DNA of 64,000 bases, taken from Cylindrotheca closterium (lineage: Eukaryota > Bacillariophyta > Bacillariophyceae > Bacillariales > Bacillariaceae). The notes beneath the pieces are model-generated. The model saw only the letters and a list, made by a program, of their open reading frames with translations. It ran no database searches and was not told the DNA's origin. Positions 62,208-64,000 of this stretch are shown here, one piece after another (position 1 is the stretch's first letter; each line of letters opens with the position of its first letter). The DNA lies in assembly GCA_933822405.4 (NCBI GenBank), contig CAKOGP040002313.1, positions 673,364 through 737,363 of the forward strand. The letters are read 5' to 3'. The position numbers were made by a program, and so were the translations under genes.

Positions 62208-64000
62208 ATGGCTTCTATACCGTCCAGTACTTTATCTCAGTCGATTACAATTCGAGTCCTTGCGGCAAGCACAGGTGTATGCTATAGAATCTCGCTGCAC
62301 CCGTCACAGCTCGCGTAAGTATGCAGGTTTCAAGTTTTGCATTTTCCCCAAGTCTAGTACATCTCTGTGAGGTTCAGAAGAACTGGTTGGGCAGGGATTT
62401 TGCGAAGCGTCGGTATTATGGTTGACTTGCAGCAATCCAGCATTGCTAACTGATTTTTGCATTTTTGTTCTTTTCTTCTTTGGATCATCACAGTGTTGCT
62501 ACGATTCGGGGTCACCTAGCCGCAGCTGTCCCTACGTCAGACCAGATTCTACTGCTTGGACCCCCTTACAAAGTCCCCAGAGACTCAACATTACAATCAG
62601 AAGAAGTGCTCAATTCGCTTCGGCTCGGAGATCAAGAAGATGAACAGCTTCCTCCTCCACCTACCAACGCAGAACAAGCAAAATCGCAATTTCGATCATT
62701 TTTATCGACAACAGAACGCACCGGAGCTCGTCGTCTATTCTTATTTTCGAAGCAGGCACTATCAGAAAATGCTCCGGATCCAATACCTTGCAATTTGGGT
62801 CCCGTAGATTTGATCCTTCCGGCGGAACCACCAGGATCTTCTCCCCTGGATATGACGCAGTCGACGATTGCAGCACAACCAATGCACCAAGCACTTGCTG
62901 CGTACGAGCGACAATTCATGCTCTACTTGTGTCAGGGACGAGTTCTAGCAGATGGTGCTGATATGAGATTGCAGTCGTGTCTTCAATGTGTGCAAGAACA
63001 AGCCGTCATTGCTAGAGCGCTTCGTGCTGCTGTTTCGAACCATTCGGATCATTTCAATGGGGCGGCGAGAACACGCTCTGAGTTCATGTCTGTGTTTCAA
63101 GCGAAAACTTCAGGCCACGCGACCTTGCTACAAAATTTTGACTCAATCTTGACGGAACTTGGTTCTGTTTCCTTGAATTCTGCACTGGTTGCTATCGCAC
63201 GAGGATCTGGGCGAATAATGGAGACTTTGCTCGATACAGTTCCCGTCGAACGCGAGAAAGCATGGGCCCAGCAGTGCCAAACATCACATGATAGGCTGAT
63301 TACTTTGTTCACAGAACTAGACACTGCCTTTTCCCAACTTGGATCCCCGTCCTCTCGTGAAGACGAGACACGTCAAGACCTAGAGGCAGAGCAAGCTGTC
63401 CAAACACTGGGAAATGAGATTCAAGAAGTCGCGAGAAAGATCCGTGATCGCCAAGCACAGCGAGTGGAAAGGTTGACTGGTGACCATGGAAAGGTTGTCA
63501 AAATCATCATGGATGCTATAAATGCAGAGGCCCAAGAAGGAAAAGAAGATGAGGTGCAGAAGGCATTTACTCCTTTGAGGCAACTCGCAAACGATTCAAA
63601 GGATATAATCCCAGAAATGATGGAAGATGACAAAGTGATGAAGGAATTGCTTCTAAAAGTGGCGGCCGCGAAAACTAATGCAATGAAGCGAATGAAAGTG
63701 AGACTACGAGAAGTCAGCGTTGCACAGTCGTCAATTCAGCGCGTACTTTCTAGCGTTGGAGTGCTTAAATCTGCGTTGTCGCAGCAATCTGACAACATGT
63801 TGCATCTTGAACATGTAGCGGAGCTATCTACTTCATACAGGGACTTTCTGGCCGAACTTCGACGGAGAAAAGCCTACTGCCAGGCTGTCTCGTCCAATTC
63901 CTCCGCAATGATGGAGCGGCTAGCAGTAATGAGGTCCGATGAAGTGAAAGCGCGCGAAAAGTTTCTAAGAGGGCCTGGACGGCACCTAATGCCACCGTTC
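62208..64000 (+). CDS. ATG11/FIP200-like autophagy scaffold, 5' part, cut by window edge
   Basis: Exon 1 (62208-62314) and a second exon from 62494 run open to the right edge (about 537 residues so far; intron 179 nt). The N-terminus is ubiquitin-like (SITIRVLAASTGVCYRISL) and ends with DQILLLGPPYKV and ARRLFLFSKQAL. Then comes HQALAAYERQFMLYLCQGR and VQEQAVIARALRAA, and a long helical region ending REKFLRGPGRHLMPPF. This order (ubiquitin-like domain, YERQF block, coiled coil) matches Atg11/RB1CC1 scaffolds that organise the Atg1/ULK complex. The diagnostic C-terminal ATG11/Claw domain is outside, so the name is provisional. Confidence 0.75.

Overview
The window is nuclear DNA of a photosynthetic stramenopile, almost certainly a diatom (probably pennate, not resolved further). 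The signs are: tightly packed protein genes with few, short GT-AG introns (about 60-130 nt); N-termini with a signal peptide followed by an ASAFAP-like site, the mark of import into a four-membrane red-lineage plastid (10744, 58876, and variants at 5352, 21429, 45621); a nucleus-encoded SufD; a membrane-bound GH5 beta-glucanase as expected for chrysolaminarin users; and eukaryotic tRNA-Pro(CGG) and tRNA-Leu(UAA). I saw no transposon, virus or CRISPR array.

Layout. 1-14 kb: a Golgi-type glycosyltransferase-like gene cut by the left edge, a Ser-rich type I membrane protein, a plastid PPR protein, an NYN/OST-HTH-like/SAP RNA-processing protein, a lysine-rich protein with DPF motifs, a plastid TauD-like dioxygenase and a HIG1 protein. 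14-30 kb: tRNA-Pro, a RING-H2 protein with SAP/ARMET-like repeats, a remarkable GT23-GT23-GT15 glycosyltransferase fusion, a plastid membrane protein, a coiled-coil type II membrane protein, tRNA-Leu, a p24/TMED cargo receptor, ESCRT-I TSG101/Vps23 and a GH5 glucanase. 28-46 kb: an AP2-domain regulator, a 1.5 kb non-coding block, an IscU-like protein and an RRM-FtsJ methyltransferase sharing a promoter, an NXPE-like SGNH esterase, a repeat-rich acidic/proline protein, mitochondrial pyruvate kinase and plastid SufD with a cluster of TGACGTCA sites upstream. 46-64 kb: a twin-CX9C protein, SCOT, the giant ether-lipid gene, an LCMT-GNAT fusion, a cluster-less APS reductase, Bud32, uridine kinase, NTAQ1 and an ATG11/FIP200-like gene cut by the right edge.

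Most exciting. The gene at 48709-55654 (minus) joins, through one 76-nt intron, an acyl-CoA-binding domain, a DegT/StrS-type PLP domain, a fatty acyl-CoA reductase, a DHAP acyltransferase and an alkyl-DHAP synthase in one predicted 2289-residue chain. These are the consecutive activities of glycerol ether-lipid synthesis (fatty alcohol, acyl-DHAP, alkyl-DHAP) plus an unexplained PLP module. The second is the 1244-residue protein with two fucosyltransferase-like (GT23) units and a Kre2-type (GT15) mannosyltransferase unit.

All intron positions were read by eye from GT-AG sites, reading phase and family conservation; no alignment or RNA data were available. Many genes are divergent pairs on short shared promoters, and palindromic TGACGTCA elements stand upstream of several metabolic genes, which invites a CO2/cAMP-responsive regulon hypothesis.
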